This document shows, in pieces, positions 1 to 8,130 of a DNA stretch of 64,000 nt. The position numbers were made by a program, and so were the translations under genes. Source of the stretch: JANMZO01 sp963763135 (GTDB taxonomy: Bacteria > Actinomycetota > Acidimicrobiia > Acidimicrobiales > JANYDT01); contig CAVXNJ010000012.1 of assembly GCA_963763135.1 (NCBI GenBank), positions 1,364,001 through 1,428,000 on the forward strand, in the 5' to 3' direction. Within the stretch, counting starts at the first letter, position 1. Every line of letters starts with the position of its first letter. The notes beneath the pieces are model-generated. The model was given only the letters and a program-made list of their open reading frames with translations. It did not search any database and was not told the origin of the DNA.

Positions 1-2
1 GC

Positions 3-239
3 CAGAGTTACTACGAGGACCACGAAGTCGCCCTGTTCGGTCACGGCTTCGCCGCAATACACGACGGACCCTACGAATTCCGCGACGGCGAGGTGGCCGC
101 CATCGAGCTGGTCACATTGGAGCGCTTCGACGCCGTTTATCCTGAGCGCACGTGGTGCCCAGACTCCATCGCCCTGGCGCTGCCCTTAATACGTACACAT
201 ATGAACAATCTTGAATCAGGCGTGACCACCCCGAGGTAG
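3..239 (+). CDS. NUDIX hydrolase, C-terminal part (5' end outside window)
   Basis: The frame is open from the window edge to a TAG stop, giving 78 codons of a protein tail. It has the look of a NUDIX C-terminus: an acidic stretch (FRDGEVAAIELVTLERF) resembling the EVAEIRWV-type segment that follows the NUDIX box, then a Pro-Asp-Ser motif near the end (WCPDSIALAL). The NUDIX box itself would lie upstream and is not visible, so the family call rests on the tail alone. NUDIX enzymes hydrolyse nucleoside diphosphates linked to other groups; the substrate cannot be inferred. The next gene ends head-to-head 10 bp away. Confidence 0.5.
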   Translation, partial: QSYYEDHEVALFGHGFAAIHDGPYEFRDGEVAAIELVTLERFDAVYPERTWCPDSIALALPLIRTHMNNLESGVTTPR

Positions 240-249
240 CGCTTTTCGT

Positions 250-447
250 TCATTCGCCGGGAACCGGACGCTCCAGGATGAAGAGAATCTCGGCTTTGAC
301 GGTCTTCCAGACGTTCGACGCCATGAAACCCTCGACGACCCGCCATCCTTCCCTGGCATGTTCGTTCAGCACCCGCTCCAGCGATTCGGGATCGAAAGCC
401 CCGCTGAAAACCTTGTCGCGTTCGGTGATGACCCGATATTCGAACAT
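250..447 (-). CDS. DUF4177 family small protein
   Basis: A 65-residue protein beginning MFEYRVITERDKVF, followed by an aromatic and acidic core with EGWRVVEG and ending in ILFILERP. This pattern (start with an aromatic-Tyr-Lys/Arg-Val strand, a Glu-Gly-Trp-Arg-Val turn, terminal hydrophobic strand plus ERP) is typical of DUF4177, a small alpha/beta family of unknown function. Length fits the family. It is convergent with the upstream NUDIX fragment and divergent from gpmA, so it is probably its own transcription unit. No function can be assigned. Confidence 0.8.
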   Translation of the reverse strand: MFEYRVITERDKVFSGAFDPESLERVLNEHAREGWRVVEGFMASNVWKTVKAEILFILERPVPGE

Positions 448-643
448 CGCGGTTCCTCCTTGTGGTTGGCCCAGGTGGCCGGTGTTTCAACCTCATCGTG
501 CCCCAACCCGACGATCTGAAACATCAGCCCTCCGGCCAGTTCCTCTCCACCTTGTGGGGGACGGGCAGCGTCCCTTGCCATCGAAGCACCGAACGACAAC
601 GGCCTCGGGCAACCCGAGCCGTTTCGCCGCGTACGATGAGAGC

Positions 644-1384
644 ATGTACACGCTTGTTCTGTTGCGGCACGGGGAAAGTCTTTGGAACCAGGAGAACCGG
701 TTCACCGGTTGGTACGACGTAGACCTGGCCCCCCACGGAGAGGAGGAGGCCCGCGTTGGTGGCCGTCTCATGGCTGACCAGGGGGTTTTGCCCGACGTGG
801 TCCACACGTCGCTGCTCAAGCGGGCCATCCGCACCAGTCAGATCGCCCTCGAAGCGGCCGATCGCATCTGGATTCCGGTGAAACGCTCGTGGCGACTCAA
901 CGAGCGCCACTACGGCGACCTCCAGGGTCGCGACAAGGCCCAGACCCTGGAAAAGTTCGGCGACGAGCAGTTCCTTATCTGGCGTCGCAGCTTCGACGTA
1001 CCGCCACCCCCCGTTGCACTGGATTCACCGCACCATCCGGCCAACGACCCCCGCTACCAGGACCTTCCGCCGGAAGTGCTGCCGGCGAACGAAGCCCTCG
1101 CCGACGTTCTGCACCGCATGCTCCCGTACTGGCAGGACGCGATCGTGCCGGATCTTCGCGCCAAACAGACGGTGCTCGTCGCTGCGCACGGCAATTCACT
1201 TCGGGCGCTCGTAATGCATCTCGATGGGCTGACCCGCGAACAGGTCGTCGCCCTCAACATCCCGACCGGCATACCGCTTCGCTATGAACTCGACGCCAAC
1301 CTGAAACCGATTTCGTCGGCCTACCTTGATCCCGAGGCAGCTCGCATCGCCATCGAAAAAGTCGCCAATCAAGGTAAAAAGTAA
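644..1384 (+). CDS. gpmA: 2,3-bisphosphoglycerate-dependent phosphoglycerate mutase
   Basis: Interconverts 3-phosphoglycerate and 2-phosphoglycerate in glycolysis and gluconeogenesis. The 246-residue product has the histidine phosphatase signature LLRHGESLWN with phospho-accepting His9, the segment LNERHYGDLQG with the conserved Glu, and the second histidine in AAHGNSLRAL. Length matches the dPGM family (about 230-250). The open frame extends upstream to 278, but that extension is Arg/Pro-rich, unlike any mutase and overlaps the opposite-strand DUF4177 gene, so I start at ATG 644 where family homology begins. Six bases separate its stop from the CoA-transferase gene, suggesting co-transcription. 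Confidence 0.93.
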   Translation: MYTLVLLRHGESLWNQENRFTGWYDVDLAPHGEEEARVGGRLMADQGVLPDVVHTSLLKRAIRTSQIALEAADRIWIPVKRSWRLNERHYGDLQGRDKAQTLEKFGDEQFLIWRRSFDVPPPPVALDSPHHPANDPRYQDLPPEVLPANEALADVLHRMLPYWQDAIVPDLRAKQTVLVAAHGNSLRALVMHLDGLTREQVVALNIPTGIPLRYELDANLKPISSAYLDPEAARIAIEKVANQGKK

Positions 1385-1390
1385 GCGCGC

Positions 1391-2590
1391 ATGCGACCTC
1401 TCGAAGGTGTGCGCGTACTTGATCTCACCAGGGTGGTGGCGGGCCCCGTCGCCGGCCGAATTCTGAGCGACCTTGGGGCCGATGTCGTGAAAGTCGAACC
1501 ACCCGACGAAGACGTCACACGCCTTTGGGGAAGGAACAACCACGGGATCGCCAGCTTTTATCTGCAGCAGAACGCGGGAAAGCGCAACATCTGCCTCGAC
1601 TTCCGTTTTCCCGAAGCCGTCGCGCTGTTCAAGCAGCTGGTGTCCAAGGCCGACGTCGTGCTCGAGAACTACCGCGGTGGCGTCATGGACCGCCTCGGCA
1701 TTGGCTGGGCCGCGCTATCTGAGGTCAATCCGAAGCTTGTGATGTGCTCGATCACCGGGTTCGGCCAGGAAGGGCCCGAAGCCCAGCGACAGGCCTATGC
1801 CTCGGTGATTCAGACCGAGGCCGGGTGGATTCGGCGCCATGCCGAAGCCGACGACCGGCCGCCGACCGATCCGATCGTGTCGATCGCCGACTACAACTCC
1901 GGCCTCCACGGAACGATCGCCCTTTTGGCCGCGTTGCGTCAGGCGGAAAAGAACGGGACCGGTTCGCACATCGACATGGCCATGTTCGACGCCATGGTGT
2001 TCACCGACGACTTCATTCACTACGCGATCGACAACGAACCGATGCGCAAACTCGGGGGTGAGTACTGGAAACTAGGCGACGGTTCGTATTTCGAAATTGC
2101 CGGCGCCTTCCCGTTTGTCTGGTCGCAACTCACGAAGTCCGCTGGGCTCAGCGATCCCGGCCCCGCAAGCCCCGCCGAAGACACGCTCCAGGCGAAGATC
2201 GACCGTCGTCGTTCGATTGCGGAGCAGTTCTTTCTGTCGCAACCAAATCATGACGCGGCTGCGGCAGTTGCCACCAAGGCCGCCATCGCGTGGGGCCGTT
2301 ACAACACCCCGGAAGACGCGCTGAAGACACCGACCGCGATTCACCGAGGCGTTGTGGCCCAGGTCGATGACCACGCAGGCGGCACGCGAGGCGTTATCCA
2401 GACTCCCTACAGGTTCTCCGCCCACGAGAGCGGCGTTCGCGGCGGCGCTGCGTACCGCGGTGAGCACAATGCCCAGGTCATCGGAGAATGGCTCGGCGCC
2501 GAAGCGTCAGGGCTCGACATCGAGGCCCTTTCGGCCTCCGGCGTGCTGCAACAGAACCTTTTCGCTCCGAAGCCCACTGTGGAAAGTTAA
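1391..2590 (+). CDS. CaiB/BaiF (class III) CoA-transferase
   Basis: Class III CoA-transferases move CoA between carboxylic acids using an aspartyl-CoA intermediate. The 399-residue protein opens with the family start MRPLEGVRVLDLTRVVAGP, followed by LGADVVKVEPP and ENYRGGVMDRLGIG. The segment around residue 197 (GSHIDMAMFDAMVF) is where the family's subunit and active-site contacts lie. A C-terminal PYRFSAHESG segment corresponds to the usual small-domain end. Substrate is not predictable. It follows gpmA by 6 bp and is followed by the PAC2 gene 9 bp later, so all three probably share an mRNA. Confidence 0.88.
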   Translation: MRPLEGVRVLDLTRVVAGPVAGRILSDLGADVVKVEPPDEDVTRLWGRNNHGIASFYLQQNAGKRNICLDFRFPEAVALFKQLVSKADVVLENYRGGVMDRLGIGWAALSEVNPKLVMCSITGFGQEGPEAQRQAYASVIQTEAGWIRRHAEADDRPPTDPIVSIADYNSGLHGTIALLAALRQAEKNGTGSHIDMAMFDAMVFTDDFIHYAIDNEPMRKLGGEYWKLGDGSYFEIAGAFPFVWSQLTKSAGLSDPGPASPAEDTLQAKIDRRRSIAEQFFLSQPNHDAAAAVATKAAIAWGRYNTPEDALKTPTAIHRGVVAQVDDHAGGTRGVIQTPYRFSAHESGVRGGAAYRGEHNAQVIGEWLGAEASGLDIEALSASGVLQQNLFAPKPTVES

Positions 2591-2599
2591 TGTCGGAGG

Positions 2600-3550
2600 A
2601 TGGGAGCCACTGACGACACCGAGTTGATTTGGACGAAGAAGCCGTCCTTGCGCAACCCGGTGCTTGTCGCGGCCTTTGAAGGCTGGAACGACGCCGGGGA
2701 AGCCGCGTCGACATCGGTGCGACATCTGATCGAGCAGTGGAACGGCAAAGAGTTCGCGTCGATCGACCCGGAGCTGTTCTTCGACTTTTCGTCGACGCGC
2801 CCGGAAGTCCAGCTTGTCGACGGTCGCACCCGCAAGATCGAGTGGCCGAGCAACACGTTCCATGCCGCACCGCTCGGCACCAGCGGTCGCGACGTCATCT
2901 TGCTTCTGGGCAACGAACCGCAGCTTCGTTGGCGAACCTTCTGCGCACATATCATCGACGTCGCCCGTACCTGCAACGTCGACATGGTTGTGACGCTCGG
3001 ATCGCTGCTGGCCGACGTTCCCCACACGCGACCCGTCCGCATCACCGGCACGACAGCCGACCCCGAGATGCTTGAAGAACTTGGGCTGCAGCGGTCCCGC
3101 TATGAAGGACCGACCGGCATAGTCGGCGTGCTGCACGATGCGCTGAGCCGGGCCGGCTTCCGGTCCTGTTCATTGTGGGCGGCGGTGCCGCACTATCTTC
3201 CCGGCACGCCGAGTCCGAAGGCCGCTCTCGCCCTGCTGGAGCGAGCTTCGGCGGTCCTCCAGATTCACATTCCGACCCTCAGCATCGAAATCAACGCCGC
3301 ACAATACGACCGACAGGTCGACGAAGTGGTCGAGGCCGACGACGACATGGTGAGCTACGTCCGGCGGCTGGAGATGAGCCACGATGCGGGCGACGACGAA
3401 GACGACGATGATCTCGACGACGACGTCGACGAGGTGGAAGACGCGATCGCCGATCCCCCGTCGCTGCGGGGAGAAAACGGCGAAATTCCGTCGGGTGATG
3501 AACTCGCCGCCGAGCTCGAGCGCTACCTGCGCGACCAGGACTCGCCATAA
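2600..3550 (+). CDS. PAC2 family protein with acidic C-terminal tail
   Basis: PAC2 proteins resemble eukaryotic proteasome assembly chaperone 2. In Actinomycetota they occur in genomes with 20S proteasomes, but their role is not established. The 316-residue product has the family start region (PVLVAAFEGWNDAGEAAS), the GNEPQLRWRTF segment and the VTLGSLLADVPHTRPV strand-turn, followed by GIVGVLHDAL. After about residue 255 it becomes extremely acidic, with long runs of Asp and Glu (DDEDDDDLDDDVDEVEDA), then ends in a short helix-like segment. The start at 2600 lies immediately after a GGAGG, which is too close to serve it. I keep this start because the family homology begins near its N-terminus. 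Confidence 0.85.
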   Translation: MGATDDTELIWTKKPSLRNPVLVAAFEGWNDAGEAASTSVRHLIEQWNGKEFASIDPELFFDFSSTRPEVQLVDGRTRKIEWPSNTFHAAPLGTSGRDVILLLGNEPQLRWRTFCAHIIDVARTCNVDMVVTLGSLLADVPHTRPVRITGTTADPEMLEELGLQRSRYEGPTGIVGVLHDALSRAGFRSCSLWAAVPHYLPGTPSPKAALALLERASAVLQIHIPTLSIEINAAQYDRQVDEVVEADDDMVSYVRRLEMSHDAGDDEDDDDLDDDVDEVEDAIADPPSLRGENGEIPSGDELAAELERYLRDQDSP

Positions 3551-3564
3551 GGCCGTTGTCCGGT

Positions 3565-3584
3565 GCCCGCCCTTTGCGGTGGGC
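3565..3584. terminator. Hairpin between convergent genes
   Basis: GCCCGC (3565-3570) and GTGGGC (3579-3584) form a six-pair stem with one G-U around an 8-base loop. It sits in the 41-bp gap between the convergent PAC2 and metalloprotease genes and may stop transcription from both sides. There is no T-run, so the call is tentative. Confidence 0.4.
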
Positions 3585-3591
3585 GCTCGAC

Positions 3592-4620
3592 CTACGCCTT
3601 GCCCAGTTGGGCGGCAACACGGTTGGCGAGCTCCAAGTTCGGCGACCCACGGGAGGGTGCCCCGGCGAGCGCCGTTTCGAGGTTCTTCGCCACGATCTCC
3701 TCCGGGTGGAACGGCTCGTCGAGTCCGTTGCCGCCGATGGCCTTGGCATAGGCCGCGTCGAGGTCACGGATACTGGTTTTGCCGGCCTTGACGACGGCAG
3801 AGGTCACTGAGGCATCAACTTCGACGAGAACCGGCTTCAGCACCTGACCGAAGTTCGTTCCGGTAACCGGTCCACTCGCGATGATCAGGTTCGTGTAGCG
3901 CTTCCGCCCCGAGCCGTCGGGCAGGGAAATGCAGAACTTGCCGAAGTCCTCAGTATCAGGGTTGGTGATGATCTTCGGTGCCACATCGGCGCCCAGGGAA
4001 CTCAGTGCCACGTTGCACGGACTGAAGCCGACGAGCTTGTACACCGCGGCGCGCGCCTCGGGGTGGGCACGCGACGCAATGTGCGAGAGTTCGTGGGCCA
4101 TGACCCGGGCGAGGTACTCGGGTTGTGACCTCAGCGCTCCGAGGAACCGATCGTTAAGAAACACGGCGTTGGCCCGTGTGTACGGCGAACCGTCGAAAAT
4201 CGCACCGTCGTGTTTCGCAATCACCACGTTGGGGGGAAGCTTCAACGTGATGCGTTTGGCATTCAGCCGTTTGGCGGCGTCGGACAGCGCGGCAATCACC
4301 GTCGTCTTCTCCGCGTCGGTGAACTCCCGCGCCGCCGCCCGCAACTTGGCATCAAGCTCCGTTGCACTGACCGGTTTCGCCGAGACGGCAAGCAGCTGAC
4401 GATCCGTCGGGCTCAACTGTTGCTTGTAGGGGTCGTTGGCCACCAACAGGGCCGCGGTTTGTGACGCGGTCGCGAACGACACCGTCGACTTCTGAAACGT
4501 CACCGCATTGGACGGTTTAGCGGTCGACGGTGACACACCAAACGACACACTCACCACTGCCGCGATGGCCGCCAGCACGCCGGGCACCATGATCTTCCGA
4601 CCCTTCAAAATACTATGCAT
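3592..4620 (-). CDS. Exported HExxH metalloprotease-like protein
   Basis: A 342-residue protein. From ATG 4620 it begins with a basic N-region (MHSILKGRK) and a hydrophobic helix of about 20 residues, consistent with a signal peptide or membrane anchor. The HELSH sequence at residues 176-180, preceded by RVMA, is the zinc-binding HExxH motif of gluzincin-type peptidases; a flanking segment (NDRFLGALRSQPEYL) resembles the helix before the motif in secreted metallopeptidases. I do not recognise a defined family, and the third zinc ligand is unclear. The frame is open up to 4710, but the signal peptide argues for 4620. That ATG overlaps the end of the upstream reductase gene by 8 bp, suggesting translational coupling. 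Confidence 0.65.
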   Translation of the reverse strand: MHSILKGRKIMVPGVLAAIAAVVSVSFGVSPSTAKPSNAVTFQKSTVSFATASQTAALLVANDPYKQQLSPTDRQLLAVSAKPVSATELDAKLRAAAREFTDAEKTTVIAALSDAAKRLNAKRITLKLPPNVVIAKHDGAIFDGSPYTRANAVFLNDRFLGALRSQPEYLARVMAHELSHIASRAHPEARAAVYKLVGFSPCNVALSSLGADVAPKIITNPDTEDFGKFCISLPDGSGRKRYTNLIIASGPVTGTNFGQVLKPVLVEVDASVTSAVVKAGKTSIRDLDAAYAKAIGGNGLDEPFHPEEIVAKNLETALAGAPSRGSPNLELANRVAAQLGKA

Positions 4621-5833
4621 GCGTACTTTCACGGACCTGGTGGGGCGAACCGTATGCAGCCAACAAGTCGAGGAACGGCACCGCATCAAACATTTCCGGA
4701 CCGTGGACACCGCTTCCGGTCCAACTGCCGTTCGAGATGAGTTCCAGAGCGACCACCGGATTCACGGCGGTCTGCCAGACCACCGCCTGGCAACCGTAAT
4801 CGCGCATAGTATCGGCGTTGTCGACCACGTGATAGAGGTAGGTGTCGCGGGGATTTCCGTCGATGCCGATGCCTTGGACCCGTGTTCCCGCACAGGTCTT
4901 GCCGTGCATACGATCCCCGAGCTGTGCGGGGTCCGGGAGTGCCGCGGCCACCACATCACGCGGGGACACGAGCTGGTCACCAACTTTGATCTTCTTCGTA
5001 GTGTCGAGGCCGATCATATGGATCGTCTTCAGCACGTCGATGAACTCCTCGCCGAGGCCGTACTTGAACGTGACTCGACCGACATCGACCCGTTTCGGAA
5101 TCAGCAGCACTTCTTCGTGCTCGACGTTGACACACTCGATCGGACCAATGCCTTCGGGGAACTCGAACACCTCAGGTTCGCTGAAGGGTTCGGTGGTGAA
5201 CCAGCCACGGTCACGCTCGTAGATGATCGGCGGGTTGAGACACTCCTCGATCGTCGTCCAGATCGAGAACGTCGGCGCGAAACCGTACCCTTCGATCTCG
5301 AGATTCCCGCCGTCGCGAACCCCGATCTCATCGATCGTGGAAAACAGGTGATCAGCGGCATACCGGGCAAAGACATCCGAGAGACCGGGTTCGACCCCGA
5401 TGGCGAGAAGCGCCAGCTGACCCTTGGCGGCCCAGTCCTCATGCGCGGCGACCTGCGCTTCGCCGAGCGCTTTTCCTATGCGGGCATAGGGTTCCGTCGG
5501 ATGTGGCTCCGACAGATTCATCGCCATGTCGAGATACGTGCAGCCCGAGCGAAACGCCGCTTCGAAAATCGGTGGATTGAACCGGGGATCACACGCGTTG
5601 ACAATGGCGTCGACACGGTGTCGACGCGCGAGTTCTTCAATCGACGCCGCGCTCGACGCATCAAGTCGCTCGGCGACCGCCTTCATTCCTCCCTCGGCGA
5701 CCCCGACCGCGACCTGCTGCGCTCGGTGCAGGTCGACGTCGGCGACGACGAGAAGATCAATGAAACTTCGCCGGGCGGCGATGGCCGCGATGGCCCCGCC
5801 CACTCCTCCACTACCTACAAGTAGGACACGCAT
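4613..5833 (-). CDS. Saccharopine dehydrogenase-like NAD(P)-dependent reductase
   Basis: A 406-residue protein with an N-terminal Rossmann fold: VLLVGSGGVGGAIA (GxGxxG near residues 8-13), then Asp after the second strand (VVADVDL) and VNACDPRFNPPIF where the family binds substrate. Later segments (CTYLDMAMN, LLAIGVEPGLSDVFARY) are typical of the LYS9/carboxynorspermidine/saccharopine reductase group. These enzymes make or split secondary amines between amino acids and oxo-acids. Upstream, on the same strand, lie a class III aminotransferase and an Lrp/AsnC regulator, so amino-acid (possibly lysine or diamine) breakdown is plausible but unproven. A 27-bp palindrome lies 40 bp upstream. Confidence 0.8.
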   Translation of the reverse strand: MRVLLVGSGGVGGAIAAIAARRSFIDLLVVADVDLHRAQQVAVGVAEGGMKAVAERLDASSAASIEELARRHRVDAIVNACDPRFNPPIFEAAFRSGCTYLDMAMNLSEPHPTEPYARIGKALGEAQVAAHEDWAAKGQLALLAIGVEPGLSDVFARYAADHLFSTIDEIGVRDGGNLEIEGYGFAPTFSIWTTIEECLNPPIIYERDRGWFTTEPFSEPEVFEFPEGIGPIECVNVEHEEVLLIPKRVDVGRVTFKYGLGEEFIDVLKTIHMIGLDTTKKIKVGDQLVSPRDVVAAALPDPAQLGDRMHGKTCAGTRVQGIGIDGNPRDTYLYHVVDNADTMRDYGCQAVVWQTAVNPVVALELISNGSWTGSGVHGPEMFDAVPFLDLLAAYGSPHQVRESTHA

Positions 5834-5872
5834 AAAACCTCGGGCTAGACGGATACAACCACCGATTTGAAG

Positions 5873-5899
5873 GATAGGTGTGGACTATTCACCCCTATC
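5873..5899. promoter_or_regulatory. 27-bp inverted repeat upstream of the saccharopine dehydrogenase-like gene
   Basis: GATAGGTGTG and CACCCCTATC are inverted arms of 10 bp with one mismatch around a 7-bp AT-containing centre. The palindrome ends 40 bp before the start codon at 5833. Size and position suit an operator; the neighbouring Lrp/AsnC protein is the obvious candidate binder, but that is inference. Confidence 0.4.
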
Positions 5900-5918
5900 G
5901 TTCAAACCACTGCACTAC

Positions 5919-6133
5919 GAGTTTGCCTCAAGTGCTGTATCTGAGCCTCCCTCAGACGTTCCCGTCGGTGGACGGCGACTAGGAGTTTGCCTCAAGCGCT
6001 GTATCTGAGCCTCCCTCAGACGTTCCCGTCGGTGGACGGCGACTAGGAGTTTGCCTCAAGCGCTGAATCTGAGCCTCCCTCAGACATTCCCGTCGGTGGA
6101 CGGCGACTAGGAGTTTGCCTCAAGTGCTGTATC
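5919..6133. repeat. 64-bp tandem repeat array, about 3.4 copies
   Basis: Units begin at 5919, 5983, 6047 and 6111, exactly 64 bp apart; the last is partial. Copies differ at only a few bases. On the minus strand each unit repeats the last 27 bases of the aminotransferase gene, including its stop codon (one base differs), plus about 37 bp of downstream DNA. Each unit also contains two small hairpins (CTGAG/CTCAG and CCGTC/GACGG). The array fills most of the gap between the aminotransferase and the reductase. Confidence 0.95.
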
Positions 6134-7336
6134 AAGAGCGCTGATCAGAATGTCGACATCATCGTCGGGAGTCATGAGCGGCGGGCAGAACGCGATCGTC
6201 GAGGGCATGATCGGACGCGAGATGGCGCCGTGGGTGAGCATCGTTTCGCGGACGGCGACCGGGTTCATACCTTCGGGAATCGAGACGGCCCACATGGCAC
6301 CTTCGCCCCGGACTTCGGTTACTCGACCCGCGGCGTGGAGTGCATACAGCCCGGCCGAAAGTCGAGCTCCGACGTGCTTGGCCCGCTCGACGAGACCTTC
6401 GCGCTTGATGATGTTGAGGTTCGCGATCGCCCCGGCACACGCCGAGGGATGACCGGAGTAGGTGTAGCCGTGGCGAAGCATGAAATTGGGTTCGGACTCC
6501 AACGCCTCACGGACCGCACTACCGACCAGAACGCCGCCCACCGGGGTGTAACCCGACGACACACCCTTCGCGAAGGTCACGAGGTCGGGAACGACGCCGT
6601 AATGCTGCGAACCCCACCAGGTGCCGAGTCGACCGAAGCCGCAGATGACCTCGTCCATGATCAGGTAGGCGCCATGTTGATCGGCAAGCGCCCGAAGACC
6701 CTGCAGGTAGCCGGGGGCGGAGGGGTGGACGCCACCAGCACCCTGGACCGGTTCGCTGATGATCGCCGCGATGCGCCCGGCGTACTGGGAACAGGCTGCA
6801 CCCATGGCATCGAGATCGTGCTGCGGAACTTGCACCACATCGCCGAGCATCGTTCCGAATCCGGCCTGGTTGAGCGGGAGACCGGTAGCGGCCAGGCCGC
6901 CGTAGTTCACACCGTGATAGCTCTGCTGGCGGGAGATGATGACCGTCCGCTCCGGATGGCCCGCCTGGACCTGGGCGATTCGAGCAATCTTGAACGCGGA
7001 ATCGACCGCCTCGGAACCACCCTGGGTCAGAAACACCCGGGAATTCGGCATCGGGGCCAGCGCCACGAGTTCCATCGACAGCTCGTCGGCCGGGCCGTTC
7101 GACCACCGGTCGAAGGTGTTGTAGACGGCAAGCGTGCTCATCTGCTTGTGCACTGCGTCGGCGATCTCCTGGCGACCATGGCCAACCTGGCAATACCAGA
7201 GGCTGGCCATGCCGTCGACGTAGCGGTTGCCCTGGTCGTCGAAGATCGCGGCGCCTTCTGCTCGAACGATATTGATGAACTCGCTCGACGATGCCGCCGG
7301 TTTGGCGAAGGGGTGCAGGAACGGTGGAACGGTCAT
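6107..7336 (-). CDS. Class III PLP-dependent aminotransferase
   Basis: Transfers an amino group between an amine or amino acid and an oxo-acid using pyridoxal phosphate. From ATG 7336 the protein has 409 residues. Visible features are GMASLWYCQVGHG near residue 45, the cofactor-phosphate loop LTQGGSEAVDSAFK near 105, SYHGVNYGG near 140, DEVICGFGRLG with Asp228 contacting the PLP ring, and FAKGVSSGY with the Schiff-base Lys257. The subgroup (omega-amino acid/pyruvate aminotransferases) has broad substrates. The open frame upstream to 7411 does not match the family. The AsnC-type regulator lies directly upstream. The 3' end is repeated in the 64-bp array that follows. Confidence 0.88.
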   Translation of the reverse strand: MTVPPFLHPFAKPAASSSEFINIVRAEGAAIFDDQGNRYVDGMASLWYCQVGHGRQEIADAVHKQMSTLAVYNTFDRWSNGPADELSMELVALAPMPNSRVFLTQGGSEAVDSAFKIARIAQVQAGHPERTVIISRQQSYHGVNYGGLAATGLPLNQAGFGTMLGDVVQVPQHDLDAMGAACSQYAGRIAAIISEPVQGAGGVHPSAPGYLQGLRALADQHGAYLIMDEVICGFGRLGTWWGSQHYGVVPDLVTFAKGVSSGYTPVGGVLVGSAVREALESEPNFMLRHGYTYSGHPSACAGAIANLNIIKREGLVERAKHVGARLSAGLYALHAAGRVTEVRGEGAMWAVSIPEGMNPVAVRETMLTHGAISRPIMPSTIAFCPPLMTPDDDVDILISALDTALEANS

Positions 7337-7423
7337 GGCATCTCGACAATCGTTACGGGGGAACTTGGAATTTCGGGCGCACACCGGTGACCGGTTGGTC
7401 AGGGTTGGCACGCCCCCTGAGGA

Positions 7424-7966
7424 TCACTGTGGTGGGACACCCCAGGTGTACGACTCTTTGTGCAAACGAAGGTACATGAACGTCTCGGTCTCGCGCACGC
7501 CTGGAAACACCCGGATCGTCTTGTTCAGGAGTTCGATCAGATGGTCGTCGTCTTCGCAGACCACTTCGACCAGGAGGTCGTAGGTCCCGCCGGCGATAAC
7601 CACGTAACCCACCTCGGGCACTTTCGTGAGGGCATCGGCCACCGCCGTCGCGTCGCCCGACACGCGAATCGCGATCATCGCCACGCGCTTGAAGCCGAGA
7701 CGCATCGGGTCGGTGACGGCCACGATCTGCATGACACCGTCTTCGGTTAGCCGCTGCACGCGCTGTCGGACGGCTGCTTCAGACAGCCCGACCCGTTCGG
7801 CTATTGCCGTGTAGCTGCGGCGTCCGTCGATTTGGAGTTCGGTGATGATGGCCCGGTTGATGTCGTCGAGCGGTTCATGGGCCTGACGTTTACGACTCTT
7901 CACTTCACTAACGCCGGGATTGGCGAGTGGCTTGACAGTTGCGAGTCGTTTTGACCGTTCAGGCAT
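7424..7966 (-). CDS. Lrp/AsnC family transcriptional regulator
   Basis: DNA-binding regulator that usually responds to an amino acid. The 180-residue protein has a basic N-terminal extension of about 30 residues, then the winged HTH (LDDINRAIITELQIDGR and SEAAVRQRVQRLTEDGV), then an alpha/beta effector domain (VIAGGTYDLLVEVVCED). ATG 7966 is preceded by AAGGA at good spacing, so I prefer it over the more upstream start at 8002. It is co-directional with the aminotransferase and reductase, as is common for Lrp-type regulators of amino-acid catabolic genes. Confidence 0.88.
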   Translation of the reverse strand: MPERSKRLATVKPLANPGVSEVKSRKRQAHEPLDDINRAIITELQIDGRRSYTAIAERVGLSEAAVRQRVQRLTEDGVMQIVAVTDPMRLGFKRVAMIAIRVSGDATAVADALTKVPEVGYVVIAGGTYDLLVEVVCEDDDHLIELLNKTIRVFPGVRETETFMYLRLHKESYTWGVPPQ

Positions 7967-8130
7967 CGAATTTCCTTGCTGACGAAAGCCACATGCTTTC
8001 ACCTCTCAGCGTTCTATCAGTGGAAATCGGGCCCGCGAAACGTACAGATAAGAATCCCTTCATGGAACGAGGGTCTCGTTATGACCAGCCTCCGATTTTG
8101 GTAGGCCTGCCCGCCCGGTAGCCTGAAGGG
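7967..8130. promoter_or_regulatory. Divergent intergenic region with short palindrome
   Basis: This 164-bp gap separates the leftward AsnC-type regulator from the rightward membrane protein and must hold both promoters. AACGAG (8066-8071) and CTCGTT (8075-8080) form a perfect inverted repeat with a 3-bp centre, a possible operator half. I cannot place -35/-10 boxes with confidence. Confidence 0.3.

Noticed and set aside
278..643. N-terminal extension of the phosphoglycerate mutase frame
   Set aside because: Arg/Pro/Ser-rich, not homologous, and overlapping the DUF4177 gene on the other strand.
5919..6133. CRISPR array
   Set aside because: Units are contiguous with no unique spacers, and no cas genes are present.
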